Source: Ruminococcus sp. CAG:563 (GTDB lineage Bacteria > Bacillota > Clostridia > Oscillospirales > Acutalibacteraceae). From it: a stretch of DNA of 64,000 bases. Of this stretch, positions 24,698-32,641 are shown in pieces. The position numbers and the translations under genes were made by a program. The notes under the pieces are model-generated. The model was not told the DNA's origin. It saw nothing but the letters and a program-made list of their open reading frames with translations, and made no database searches. Every line of letters begins with the position of its first letter. Within the stretch, counting starts at the first letter, position 1. Location of the stretch: contig FR882087.1 of the NCBI GenBank assembly GCA_000434915.1, positions 169,614 to 233,613 on the forward strand, read 5' to 3'.

Positions 24698-26398
24698 CTA
24701 TTTAATGCTGTAAAACTCTATGGTATCGGCACTTTCCTTATATTCCAATTTGTTAGCTTTACAGAAATCATCAATTCCTATTGTTACGCAATAGGGATAA
24801 CATCCGGTACCTATGTAAGTATACTCTGCATCATATACTTTATTATTTGTTGATATATATAATTTGTTATCTATTTTGACGGCCGGGCCGGAGTAATATT
24901 CGTTATTTATTTTTACTTCTTTAATATCATATTCTTTCGAACGGAAATGAATAACTGCATCTTTTGACACGCCTGTGTAATCCTCATAATACCCGTCATA
25001 CTTATCGTAACTTTCTTTATTTGCGATTGCTTGAAAAATAAATTTATACCAATATGCGTTCGGCATTTTGCTAAACAAATCATAATCTATCTCGCATTCG
25101 CCGGTTTCTTTAAGTGTTTGGTATGAATTATATAATGGCTTTACATAGGTATTGCTCACCTTTAAAGATGAATAAACGTTCTTAATCGGCATAACGGCAA
25201 CAATGATGCATATTAAAATCATAAATATATCATTTTTCCATTTTGTCGAGACAAATAAAACGGAAATTAGGATTATAGAAGTTAAAATAAACGGAACCGT
25301 TGCGTTTCGATATCCGCTGTTTTGAATTGCCATTATCAAATATGAACCGTATCCGCATATAATTAATTTTATAATTTCATAGTTTGATTTTGCAATCAGC
25401 AAAGCAAGACAAATAATAAAAACATACAAAAGCAGAATACAACAGTTAAATATCTTAATATTGCAAATTTGCAAAATCAAGAACAGCACAAAGAGAGAAT
25501 ATCCGCCAAAAAAGATTAGCTTTTTTGCAATACCGTCCCTCTTTTTATCCTCGCTAAGCGTTCGCTTCAACAATAATGTTGTTAATACAAATGAAAAAAT
25601 CAGAAAATATGCTGCAACACCACGACGACCGACAAGAGGATCATTTTCGTTAAAAAAAGACCAAATCATGGTGCGGAGCGACAGGTGCACTTCGTTAGAA
25701 ACTCTTTTCGCCGTTCCCGAGAAAAAGAATATAGAAATATATCCCATGGTCGAAATTATTATGGAGACAAGGTTGAAAATGCTTTTTTTGTGATTGATTG
25801 TGTCAAATATAAATGTTAAAGTAAACAAACCGATTGCATACATTCCGTAAAGCTCGGTGGTTGCGCCGCATAAGAATACAAAAGGAATCAGAAAATATAC
25901 TTTATTTCCGTTTATTTTCTTCGATAAATAATAAATTCCCAAAATAAAGAAAAGCGGAAATACATAATTAAATCCACCCGACATCCACAGCATTGATGTG
26001 TCGAAAGGCATATAGTTTATAGACAAAAATAAAAGCATCGCCAAACCCGACGAAAGCAGCTTCTCTTTGATCGCTCTGTCGTGTTCCCGGTTATCATTAG
26101 TTAAATCATATGCAACAAAGCTCGATATGATTATAAAAATCGGGAACAAAATCGCATACAAGTGTTCCTTAAAAACAAGAACCAATTCCAACATAACATG
26201 TACAAACGACCTGCCGTTATAATTAAAATAATGCCAAACATTCATATCAATGAAATGCTTAATTCCCTTTCCCGTAAAGCTCATATAGAACACATCATCC
26301 GAATAAAACGGAACTATGTTTTCACAAACAAGCCACATCACAAATGCAGAAATTATAAAAAAAGCATAGGCAGAAATGTCCTTTAACTTCTTTGTCAT
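24698..26398 (-). CDS. Polytopic membrane protein, DUF6056/GT-C-like
   Basis: A 566-residue protein with 11-13 hydrophobic segments and a C-terminal soluble part of about 120 residues. Just after the first membrane segment comes FYSDDVFYMSFTGKGIKHF, a D-D pair of the kind found in GT-C glycosyltransferases and the DUF6056 family, followed by YNGRSFVHV. Catalysis is not certain; GT-C enzymes use lipid-phosphate sugars outside the membrane. The gene looks AT-rich compared with neighbours, which suggests recent transfer. It is monocistronic and points away from rpsU. Confidence 0.65.
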   Translation of the reverse strand: MTKKLKDISAYAFFIISAFVMWLVCENIVPFYSDDVFYMSFTGKGIKHFIDMNVWHYFNYNGRSFVHVMLELVLVFKEHLYAILFPIFIIISSFVAYDLTNDNREHDRAIKEKLLSSGLAMLLFLSINYMPFDTSMLWMSGGFNYVFPLFFILGIYYLSKKINGNKVYFLIPFVFLCGATTELYGMYAIGLFTLTFIFDTINHKKSIFNLVSIIISTMGYISIFFFSGTAKRVSNEVHLSLRTMIWSFFNENDPLVGRRGVAAYFLIFSFVLTTLLLKRTLSEDKKRDGIAKKLIFFGGYSLFVLFLILQICNIKIFNCCILLLYVFIICLALLIAKSNYEIIKLIICGYGSYLIMAIQNSGYRNATVPFILTSIILISVLFVSTKWKNDIFMILICIIVAVMPIKNVYSSLKVSNTYVKPLYNSYQTLKETGECEIDYDLFSKMPNAYWYKFIFQAIANKESYDKYDGYYEDYTGVSKDAVIHFRSKEYDIKEVKINNEYYSGPAVKIDNKLYISTNNKVYDAEYTYIGTGCYPYCVTIGIDDFCKANKLEYKESADTIEFYSIK

Positions 26399-26517
26399 TT
26401 TATCACCCTATACACCTAAATATATTTTTTTGATTATATCATATACCGATATTACAAGTCAAGAAATCTCGGCTATAGCTTTATCAAAGAAAAAAGTGCA
26501 TTTTTTGCAATTAGATA

Positions 26518-26546
26518 TTGACAATCCGCTCACAATGTGATAAAAT
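26518..26546 (+). promoter_or_regulatory. Sigma-A promoter of rpsU
   Basis: TTGACA (26518-26523), 17 nt, TAAAAT (26541-26546). Confidence 0.8.
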
Positions 26547-26598
26547 ATGGTGCAAATTATAAAGATTACCCCTGCAATCTGCGGAGGGAGGGAATACA

Positions 26599-26775
26599 GT
26601 GAGTCAGGTAAAAGTTAAAGAAGGCGAGTCTTTGGACAACGCTCTCAGAAGATTTAAGAGACAGACTTCGAGAGACGGTGTTATCCAGGAGGTTCGTAAA
26701 AGAGAACATTATGAGAAGCCCTCTGTAAAGCGTAAGAAAAAGTCTGAGGCTGCTCGTAAGAGAAAGTTCAAATAA
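26599..26775 (+). CDS. rpsU: 30S ribosomal protein S21
   Basis: A 58-residue ribosomal protein: SQVKVKEGESLDNALRRFKR followed by QTSRDGVIQEVRKREHYEKP and a Lys/Arg-rich tail ending RKRKFK. This is a complete S21 and binds near the anti-Shine-Dalgarno end of 16S rRNA. It starts with GTG, with GGAGGGAGG at 6 nt. It has its own promoter and terminator. Confidence 0.97.
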   Translation: MSQVKVKEGESLDNALRRFKRQTSRDGVIQEVRKREHYEKPSVKRKKKSEAARKRKFK

Positions 26776-26785
26776 GAATCATCAA

Positions 26786-26825
26786 AAAGAAAGACTGTTC
26801 GTTAATTCGAGCAGTCTTTTTCTTT
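26786..26825 (+). terminator. Terminator after rpsU
   Basis: AAAGACTG-TTCG pairing with CGAG-CAGTCTTT, followed by TTCTTTG. Confidence 0.8.
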
Positions 26826-26845
26826 GCAACTATTTCCGGACAGAA

Positions 26846-26943
26846 AAAGAAGCCGGCGTGAACCGACTTCTTTTTCCAATAATTGAGGGGTTTATTGAGG
26901 AGGGGTATGTACTCACGAGAGTTGCGGCTCTCTCATTGAGTAC
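26846..26943 (+). other. Two further hairpins in the rpsU-isomerase gap
   Basis: The 380-nt gap after rpsU holds GAAGCCGG/CCGACTTC followed by TTTTT (26847-26875), which may be a second terminator, and GTACTCA/TGAGTAC with inner GAGAG/CTCTC (26909-26943) without a U-run. The role of the second is unknown. The rest of the gap up to the next promoter shows nothing I recognise. Confidence 0.5.
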
Positions 26944-27088
26944 AGTTAGATAATAACGGCTAAATGTTAACCTCGTATGAACTTTCTGTTAGCGTTTGGT
27001 ATATTCTTTGTGAATAAGACACTTGAGATAGTGCCCTGCGAATTGCGGTATTGCCTTAAAATAATCTTAATTATTTGAATAAAAAGGC

Positions 27089-27117
27089 TTGAAATGCCTC
27101 TCATGATGTTGTAAAAT
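27089..27117 (+). promoter_or_regulatory. Promoter of sugar isomerase operon
   Basis: TTGAAA (27089-27094), 17 nt, TAAAAT (27112-27117), 38 nt before the TTG start. Confidence 0.7.
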
Positions 27118-27154
27118 CAAAGAAGCTATAATTATGTAAACGGAGGTTTTTATA

Positions 27155-27877
27155 TTGAAATTAGCTGTCCAGCTTTACACTCTCAGAAAAGATTATTCAA
27201 ACGGTGAGGAATTCCTTAAAATCCTCGAAAAGGTAAAAGAAATCGGCTTTGACGGTGTTGAATTTGCCGGCTATGCGGGACTTGAGCCTGAGGTTATCAA
27301 AGCAAAGCTTGACGAGCTTGGACTCGTTGCAGTCGGATGTCACATGGATCTTGAGGATTACGAGGGCGACAAGCTCGAAGAATCGATCAAGATAGGCAAG
27401 ACGCTCGGCATGGAATATATGGGCATCGGCGGTGCCGATCATTCAACCAAAGAGGATGTTGACAGACTTGTTGACGTTTTCTCCAAGGCCAATGAGCGTG
27501 GCAAGGACGAGGGAATCAAGTTCTACTACCACAACCACACCGAAGAATTTGAAAACGAAATTGACGGCAAACTCATCATGGACAGAATTGCCGAAGGCGC
27601 ATATCTCGAAATTGATACCTATTGGAGCTATTGCGGCGGCGCAGACAATTATAAATATATAACCGAGCATAAGGATGATATCGTTCTTCTTCACGTCAAG
27701 GACGGCATTGACAGACATCCGATGGCTCTCGGCGAGGGCAACAACGACCTTCTCAGCGTATTCAAGGCTGCAAAGGACAGCGGCATTGAATGGCTTGTTC
27801 TTGAAAACGATGATCCTAAGCCGAACGGAATCGATGACATCGCAAGAAGTATGGCATACTTTAAAGCCAATCTTTAA
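27155..27877 (+). CDS. Sugar phosphate isomerase/epimerase (xylose isomerase-like TIM barrel)
   Basis: A 240-residue AP endonuclease 2/xylose-isomerase-like TIM barrel: KLAVQLYTLRKDYSNGEEFLKILEKVKEIGFDGVEFAGYAG at the start, YYHNHTEEFE near residue 125, LEIDTYWSYCGGAD near 150, LLHVKDG near 178, and WLVLENDDP near 212. These residues form the divalent-metal site of the family. Members act as epimerases, isomerases or keto-sugar lyases. TTG start with CGGAGG at 8 nt. It is the first of three genes with a second isomerase and a Gfo/Idh/MocA oxidoreductase; together they suggest oxidation-based handling of a sugar or glycoside. Confidence 0.85.
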   Translation: MKLAVQLYTLRKDYSNGEEFLKILEKVKEIGFDGVEFAGYAGLEPEVIKAKLDELGLVAVGCHMDLEDYEGDKLEESIKIGKTLGMEYMGIGGADHSTKEDVDRLVDVFSKANERGKDEGIKFYYHNHTEEFENEIDGKLIMDRIAEGAYLEIDTYWSYCGGADNYKYITEHKDDIVLLHVKDGIDRHPMALGEGNNDLLSVFKAAKDSGIEWLVLENDDPKPNGIDDIARSMAYFKANL

Positions 27878-27895
27878 TACAAAGGAGACCAAATC

Positions 27896-28861
27896 ATGAA
27901 ATTAGGAGTTTTCACCTGTCTTTTGCAGAACCTTCCTCTTGAGGAAGCACTTAAATATTTCAAGTCACTTGGCATTGAGATGATCGAGCTTGGCTGCGGC
28001 GGCTTCCCCGGAAATGCACATTGCGATCCGGAGACGCTTCTCAATGATGAGGACAAGTTCAACGAGTTTGTCGCAACAATTAAAAAGTATGATATGGAAA
28101 TCAGCGCACTCAGCTGTCACGGCAACCCCGTTCATCCCGACAAGGAAAAGGCTGCCGCATTTGACAAAACGATTCGCGACACGATTCTTCTTGCCGAAAA
28201 GCTCGGCCTTCATCAGATTAACACATTCTCCGGCTGCCCCGGTGACTGCCCCGAATCAAAGCATCCAAACTGGGTTGTATGCCCGTGGCCTGATGATTTC
28301 AGCGAGGTTCTGAAATGGCAGTGGGAAGAGGTTCTTATCCCTTATTGGAAAGACCTTGTTGCATTTGCAAAGGCTCACGGAGTTAACAAAATCGCTCTTG
28401 AGCTTCACCCCGGCTTCTGCGTTTACAACACCGAAAGCCTTCTCAAGCTTCGTGAAGCTGTCGGCCCCGAAATCGGTGCAAACTTTGACCCGAGCCACCT
28501 CATTTGGCAAGGCATGGATCCGGTTGCAAGCATTCGTAAGCTCGGCGACGCAATCTTCCACTTCCACGCAAAGGACACGAAGATTGACAAATACAACACA
28601 ATGGTCAACGGCGTTCTCGATACAAAGCCGTATTCCGATGAGATCAACCGCTCATGGATTTTCCGCAGCGTAGGCTACGGCAATGATGAGCTTTATTGGA
28701 AAGATATTATTTCAAATCTTCGCCTTGTCGGCTATGATTATGCAATCAGCATTGAGCATGAGGACAGCCTCATGAGCCAGAACGAGGGCCTGACAAAGGC
28801 AGTTCAGACGCTTAAAAATGCACTGATTACCGAGTCCACAACGGAGATGTGGTGGGCATAA
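27896..28861 (+). CDS. Sugar phosphate isomerase/epimerase, second copy type
   Basis: A 321-residue xylose-isomerase-like TIM barrel, longer than its neighbour and only distantly similar. Metal-site segments: MIELGCGGFPGNAHCDP near residue 30, ISALSCHGNPVHP near 65, IALELHPGFCVYNTESL near 165, GANFDPSHLIWQGMDP near 190, FHFHAKDTKID near 220, and AISIEHED near 280. It begins 18 nt after the first isomerase gene with AAAGGAG in front. Proteins of this kind are often annotated next to Gfo/Idh/MocA dehydrogenases in gut bacteria; substrate is not known. Confidence 0.87.
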   Translation: MKLGVFTCLLQNLPLEEALKYFKSLGIEMIELGCGGFPGNAHCDPETLLNDEDKFNEFVATIKKYDMEISALSCHGNPVHPDKEKAAAFDKTIRDTILLAEKLGLHQINTFSGCPGDCPESKHPNWVVCPWPDDFSEVLKWQWEEVLIPYWKDLVAFAKAHGVNKIALELHPGFCVYNTESLLKLREAVGPEIGANFDPSHLIWQGMDPVASIRKLGDAIFHFHAKDTKIDKYNTMVNGVLDTKPYSDEINRSWIFRSVGYGNDELYWKDIISNLRLVGYDYAISIEHEDSLMSQNEGLTKAVQTLKNALITESTTEMWWA

Positions 28862-28890
28862 CCGATATCGGAGTGGGTTCAAAATAAATA

Positions 28891-28952
28891 AATCCCCACC
28901 GCCGCAAGCAGTCCTCCCCTTGCTTCAAGGGGGAAACTTGGCAATTTAGCAA
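28891..28952. repeat. Palindromic intergenic element
   Basis: CCCCTTG-CTT-CAAGGGG hairpin within a C/G-rich segment in the 120-nt gap of the isomerase operon. It resembles the CCTCCCCTTGA... palindrome at 2949-2973 and looks like a remnant of a dispersed repeat common in Clostridia. It is not followed by a U-run, so readthrough into the oxidoreductase is likely. Confidence 0.45.
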
Positions 28953-28982
28953 AAACTTTCTTTAATATTAGGAGCAAAACAA

Positions 28983-30050
28983 ATGGTAAACGGAAAAATC
29001 GGCGGCGCAGTCATCGGCTGCGGCGGAATGGGCAGTTGGCACGCCGAAAAGATGTCAAAATACATGAATGACCGCATGGAGCTTGTCGGAATCTACGACA
29101 TTAATCCTGCAAAAAATAAAGAAGCCGAAGAAAAGGGCTGGCATGCTTTTTCTTCTCAGGAAGAGCTTCTTGCCGACGACAGAATTGATTTCGTTGTCGT
29201 TGCAACTCCGAACGACTTTCATCATGACATTGTAATTGCCGCTCTTGAAGCAGGCAAAAATGTCATGAGCGAAAAACCGGTCACAATGTCAAGCGAATCA
29301 CTTGACGATATGATTAAGGCGAGCGAGAGAACAGGCAAATTCTTCACCGTTCATCAGAACAGAAGATATGACCCGGACTATCTCACCGTTAAACGTCTCT
29401 ACGACGAGAACACACTCGGCAAGATTTTCAGAATCGAATCCCGTGTAAGCGGTTCAAGAGGAATTCCGGGCGACTGGCGACAGAAGAAGGCGCAGGGCGG
29501 CGGAATGATTCTCGACTGGGGTATCCATATTCTCGATCAGGCACTAATGATGTTTGACGATAAGGAGCTTGACTCGGTTTATTGTCAGGTAACCCATATC
29601 ACAAACGACGAGGTTGATGACGGCTTCATCGCAACGCTTAATTACAAGGATGATTCGGTTTACGTTATCTCCGTAGGTACGAATAACTTTATTGACTATC
29701 CCCGCTGGCATGTTCAGGGCATCAACGGTTCGGCAATTTGCGAATGGGATCTCAGCGGCAAGGTTGTTATGGTTTCCGACTGGGAAAACAAGGATGCGGT
29801 TCCTGTCAGAACAGGTGTGGGTCTTACAAAGACAATGGCTCCGAGAACGGACGATTCAATCAAGACTTTCCCCCTCCCCTATGTTGAGGACAAAGGCTTC
29901 AGCGGTGAACATACACTTTACAATAACATTTGCGATGTTATTGAGGGCAAAGCCGAGCCTATCGTAACTCATGCACAGCAGAGGAGACTCATTAGGGTTG
30001 TTGAGGCTCTGTTTGAATCCGCAGAAAAGAACTGCGTTGTTAAACTCTGA
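28983..30050 (+). CDS. Gfo/Idh/MocA-family NAD(P)-dependent oxidoreductase
   Basis: A 355-residue dehydrogenase. N-terminal Rossmann fold: GGAVIGCGGMGSWHAEKM, with the family EKPVTMS lysine motif near residue 97. The C-terminal alpha/beta domain has the catalytic region GGGMILDWGIHILDQAL near residue 172, where Asp and His are in the expected places. Such enzymes oxidise a sugar or inositol hydroxyl to a ketone, or reverse. AGGAG precedes the ATG. With two TIM-barrel partners upstream it fits a 3-keto-sugar or inositol-type pathway. Confidence 0.88.
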   Translation: MVNGKIGGAVIGCGGMGSWHAEKMSKYMNDRMELVGIYDINPAKNKEAEEKGWHAFSSQEELLADDRIDFVVVATPNDFHHDIVIAALEAGKNVMSEKPVTMSSESLDDMIKASERTGKFFTVHQNRRYDPDYLTVKRLYDENTLGKIFRIESRVSGSRGIPGDWRQKKAQGGGMILDWGIHILDQALMMFDDKELDSVYCQVTHITNDEVDDGFIATLNYKDDSVYVISVGTNNFIDYPRWHVQGINGSAICEWDLSGKVVMVSDWENKDAVPVRTGVGLTKTMAPRTDDSIKTFPLPYVEDKGFSGEHTLYNNICDVIEGKAEPIVTHAQQRRLIRVVEALFESAEKNCVVKL

Positions 30051-30091
30051 TAAATTTATATTTTTGAGCTGTTGCCGAACGGTGACAGCTC

Positions 30092-30427
30092 CTATTTTTT
30101 TCTGTGAAGACGGCTTCGCTGTATGTAATTAAAAAGAATATCCAGGAATTCAGAAACGCTCGGCATATATTCCAGCTTGTATCCTGCCATTTTTTCAAGA
30201 TCTTTCGGATTCATTCTCCACGCACGCTGAACAACTGTGCGTAGATTTTTTTCTATTGCCGATGGCGTTGAATCTAACTGATGCGCCACCTCGTTGTATA
30301 TCTCACGAGTGATTGAATTCAAACGGTTTTCGTCCTCCAGTGCAAGCGTAATTGCGAGAACTAACGCTTTATATCCTTTATAAGTTGTGCAAACTCCAAG
30401 TCTTCTGAGAATAATTTGAATTTCCAT
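30092..30427 (-). CDS. Stand-alone Spo0A C-terminal (DNA-binding) domain protein
   Basis: An 111-residue protein that aligns by eye with the DNA-binding effector domain of Spo0A: LRRLGVCTTYKGYKALVLAI near the start, LNSITREIYNEVAHQLDSTPSAIEKNLRTVVQRAW in the middle, which corresponds to the recognition-helix region of Spo0A (LYPEIAKKY.TTPSRVERAIRHAIEVAW). The receiver domain is absent and there is no upstream frame for one, so it cannot be controlled by phosphorylation in the Spo0A way. Start at 30427 (GGAGG at 9 nt) is preferred over the ATG at 30433. It converges on the oxidoreductase gene. Confidence 0.82.
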   Translation of the reverse strand: MEIQIILRRLGVCTTYKGYKALVLAITLALEDENRLNSITREIYNEVAHQLDSTPSAIEKNLRTVVQRAWRMNPKDLEKMAGYKLEYMPSVSEFLDILFNYIQRSRLHRKK

Positions 30428-30658
30428 GATCATATACCTCCGTTTTTTTCAACACCGTATAAACTGATTGCACGGCATTGTTCTAAATTATAATTTCGTT
30501 TGACCTTTTTTCCGAAATGTCGGCCTTTGTGTGTCTTTTTTTACAAAAAGACCCATTTTTTGCCAAAAATCGACAAAATAAATAACCGCAGAAAAAAACT
30601 GCGATTTAATGTACTGCTATCAAAACTTATTTTTAAAAATGCGACTGTTTATTATCTC

Positions 30659-30686
30659 TTGACAAATATTTCCGTTCTGATATACT
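30659..30686 (+). promoter_or_regulatory. Promoter of secreted lipase-like gene
   Basis: TTGACA (30659-30664), 16 nt, TATACT (30681-30686). The rest of the 30434-30760 gap is AT-rich without a recognised gene. Confidence 0.7.
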
Positions 30687-30759
30687 TAATTTATATTTAG
30701 GGCAATTTCGCAAATTATAATTTGTGCATTGTTCCCTTAGCTTTTGGGAGGACGTATAT

Positions 30760-32259
30760 ATGAAAAGAAAACAGCTTAAAGGAATTGCAACAGCTATTAT
30801 GGCTCTGCTTATCTTTATTGTTCCGTTGCTTTCGGTTGCCGCAACGGCCGCAGATAAGCCTGTACCACGCATATGGGTCCACGGATTTATGAATTCACAG
30901 GTTTACGAGGACATTTCCGACCCGAACTCAGCTCTTGCATGGCCGCCCACAGAGGAGGAGATCACAACCGCCGTTAAGGATAGCGTTCCTGCCTTTGCCG
31001 AGTTGGCGTTAACAAAGGACTGGGATCACTTCGGTAAAGAGATGGGGCAAATAACCGGCAAGCTTTTTTCGAGAGCCATGAACAATCCCGACGGAACCGT
31101 TAAGGAAGGCTCGGGAATCCGCTTCGAATACCCTGCAAAAAGCAAAATCAAAGCCGATAAGGATATTTATTTCAAATATGACTGGAGAGAAGATCCCATT
31201 AAAATTGCGGCTCAGCTTAACGACTTCATAAACTACGTTCTTGATGCGTCGGGCTGCGATCAGGTTGCACTGACCTGCCACAGCTTTGGCGGCGTTGTTG
31301 CAACAACATATTTCTCAATTTACGGCTGCGATAAGGTTAAGACAGTTGTTTTTAATTCAACGGCAATTTACGGCGAGACCTACACGGGTGAATTGATGAC
31401 CGGTCAGTTGATCTTTAGCGGAGATGCACTTCAAAATTATCTTTTTTACGCATTCCAAGGCAATGAATATGAGCACCTTATCAATGCTGCAATTAAGGCC
31501 GTTCACGATACCGGACTGATGGATATTCTTTCAAAAGGTCTAAACGGATTAAGCGCAAAGATTCAAAAAGAGGTTTGTTCGCAGTCCATTGTTCCGCTTT
31601 TTGGCGGTTGGCTCTCCGTTTGGGCAATGGTACCCGACGAGTATATTGACGAGGCTGTCAACTTCGTATTCAATAAAATTTATAAGGATTCGGAAACAGA
31701 CTATTCCGCATTGAAAGCCAAAATTGAGGATTATAACAATCTTGTTCGCCGCAAAAAGACCGAGACATTAAAGGAAGTTAACGAAAAATGCAATGTTTAT
31801 GTAATCACACGTTACGGCTACTCCTCGCTCCCGATGACTCCCTCCGCAAGTAATCTCGGCGACGGAATCATCGACGTTAAATATGCCTCCTTCGGTGCAA
31901 CAGCAAGCGAATACGGCAAGACACTTGACAACATAACATCTGACGCAAAATACATTTCACCGGACAAAACCGTTGATGCTTCGACTTGTCTTTTCCCGGA
32001 ACAGACATGGTTTGTAAAGAACATGAAACACGGCAGTGATGATGCAGCATTGAAGAACATGATGCGAAAATTCATGAAGTATGACGGTCAGGCCACCGTT
32101 GAAACCTTTGAAGAATATCCGAGGTTTACGATTTTTGACGGGGAAAGCATTTTGCCCGAATCGCCGATTGAGAATCATTCGACATTTTTCGACAAAATTC
32201 GCTTTATAGTAAATGATATCATAAAGCTTGTAAAAGCGATAATAAATAAAGCTAAATGA
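30760..32259 (+). CDS. Secreted alpha/beta hydrolase, lipase/LCAT-like
   Basis: A 499-residue exported protein. Signal peptide MKRKQLKGIATAIMALLIFI..., cleavage probably after ATAA near residue 31. The mature part opens with PRIWVHGFMNSQVYED, the oxyanion-hole HG of lipases, and has the nucleophile elbow LTCHSFGGVVATTYFS near residue 175, Ser within C-H-S-F-G, so the first Gly of GxSxG is Cys. The fold and length resemble LCAT/lipase-like proteins. Possible acid and His partners are GDGIIDVKYASFG near 370 and MKHGSDDAALKN near 430. The start is set by GGGAGG at 6 nt. Substrate is unknown; lipid or ester is likely. Confidence 0.8.
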   Translation: MKRKQLKGIATAIMALLIFIVPLLSVAATAADKPVPRIWVHGFMNSQVYEDISDPNSALAWPPTEEEITTAVKDSVPAFAELALTKDWDHFGKEMGQITGKLFSRAMNNPDGTVKEGSGIRFEYPAKSKIKADKDIYFKYDWREDPIKIAAQLNDFINYVLDASGCDQVALTCHSFGGVVATTYFSIYGCDKVKTVVFNSTAIYGETYTGELMTGQLIFSGDALQNYLFYAFQGNEYEHLINAAIKAVHDTGLMDILSKGLNGLSAKIQKEVCSQSIVPLFGGWLSVWAMVPDEYIDEAVNFVFNKIYKDSETDYSALKAKIEDYNNLVRRKKTETLKEVNEKCNVYVITRYGYSSLPMTPSASNLGDGIIDVKYASFGATASEYGKTLDNITSDAKYISPDKTVDASTCLFPEQTWFVKNMKHGSDDAALKNMMRKFMKYDGQATVETFEEYPRFTIFDGESILPESPIENHSTFFDKIRFIVNDIIKLVKAIINKAK

Positions 32260-32288
32260 TTTAAAAATTTCTGACATAGAATGCACAA

Positions 32289-32318
32289 ATCCCACGGCAG
32301 ATATTTCCGCCGTGGGAT
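32289..32318. terminator. Terminator after lipase-like gene
   Basis: ATCCCACGGC / GCCGTGGGAT perfect 10-bp stem, followed on plus by TAGTTTGTGTTTTTTTT. It separates two convergent genes. Confidence 0.85.
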
Positions 32319-32335
32319 AGTTTGTGTTTTTTTTG

Positions 32336-32506
32336 TTACATCATAGAATCCATAAAGGATTCTGCCGATTTGATTGCCTTTTTTGCCATCTTCTTGTAGT
32401 TCGCCTTTTTGCTGTTCATCATCGAAGAGCCGATGATTGTCATTGCACCGCCGACAAGCATGCCGACGCCTATTCCCTTGGCGATTGAAGAACCTGAATT
32501 TTTCAT
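32336..32506 (-). CDS. Short glycine-rich membrane-associated protein
   Basis: A 56-residue ORF with GGAGG 7 nt before its ATG. It starts MKNSGSSIAKGIGVGMLVGG, a short glycine-rich hydrophobic helix up to residue 30, then a basic segment NSKKANYKKMAKKAIK and ends SFMDSMM. The layout is that of small YtxH-like membrane-anchored proteins of Clostridia. No function can be assigned. The clean ribosome site and codon use make it a real gene. Confidence 0.75.
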   Translation of the reverse strand: MKNSGSSIAKGIGVGMLVGGAMTIIGSSMMNSKKANYKKMAKKAIKSAESFMDSMM

Positions 32507-32581
32507 AATCTGACCTCCGTTTTATTGTTGAATAACCGCTGAATAAATCAGTGCTTCGACATTATTTTGTCTCCTTATGAA

Positions 32582-32610
32582 TTGATTATTCCAAAGTATT
32601 ATGTTATAAT
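32582..32610 (+). promoter_or_regulatory. Promoter of pyridoxal kinase-trmL
   Basis: TTGATT (32582-32587), 17 nt, TATAAT (32605-32610). Confidence 0.75.
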
Positions 32611-32641
32611 CTTGGAAAGAAATTTTTCGGAGCTGATTCTT

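Noticed and set aside
26906..26939. Ten-codon leader-peptide-like ORF MYSRELRLSH after GAGGAGGGGT
   Set aside because: Spacing of the ribosome site is too short (about 3 nt) and no attenuator follows; kept only as part of the unexplained hairpin note.
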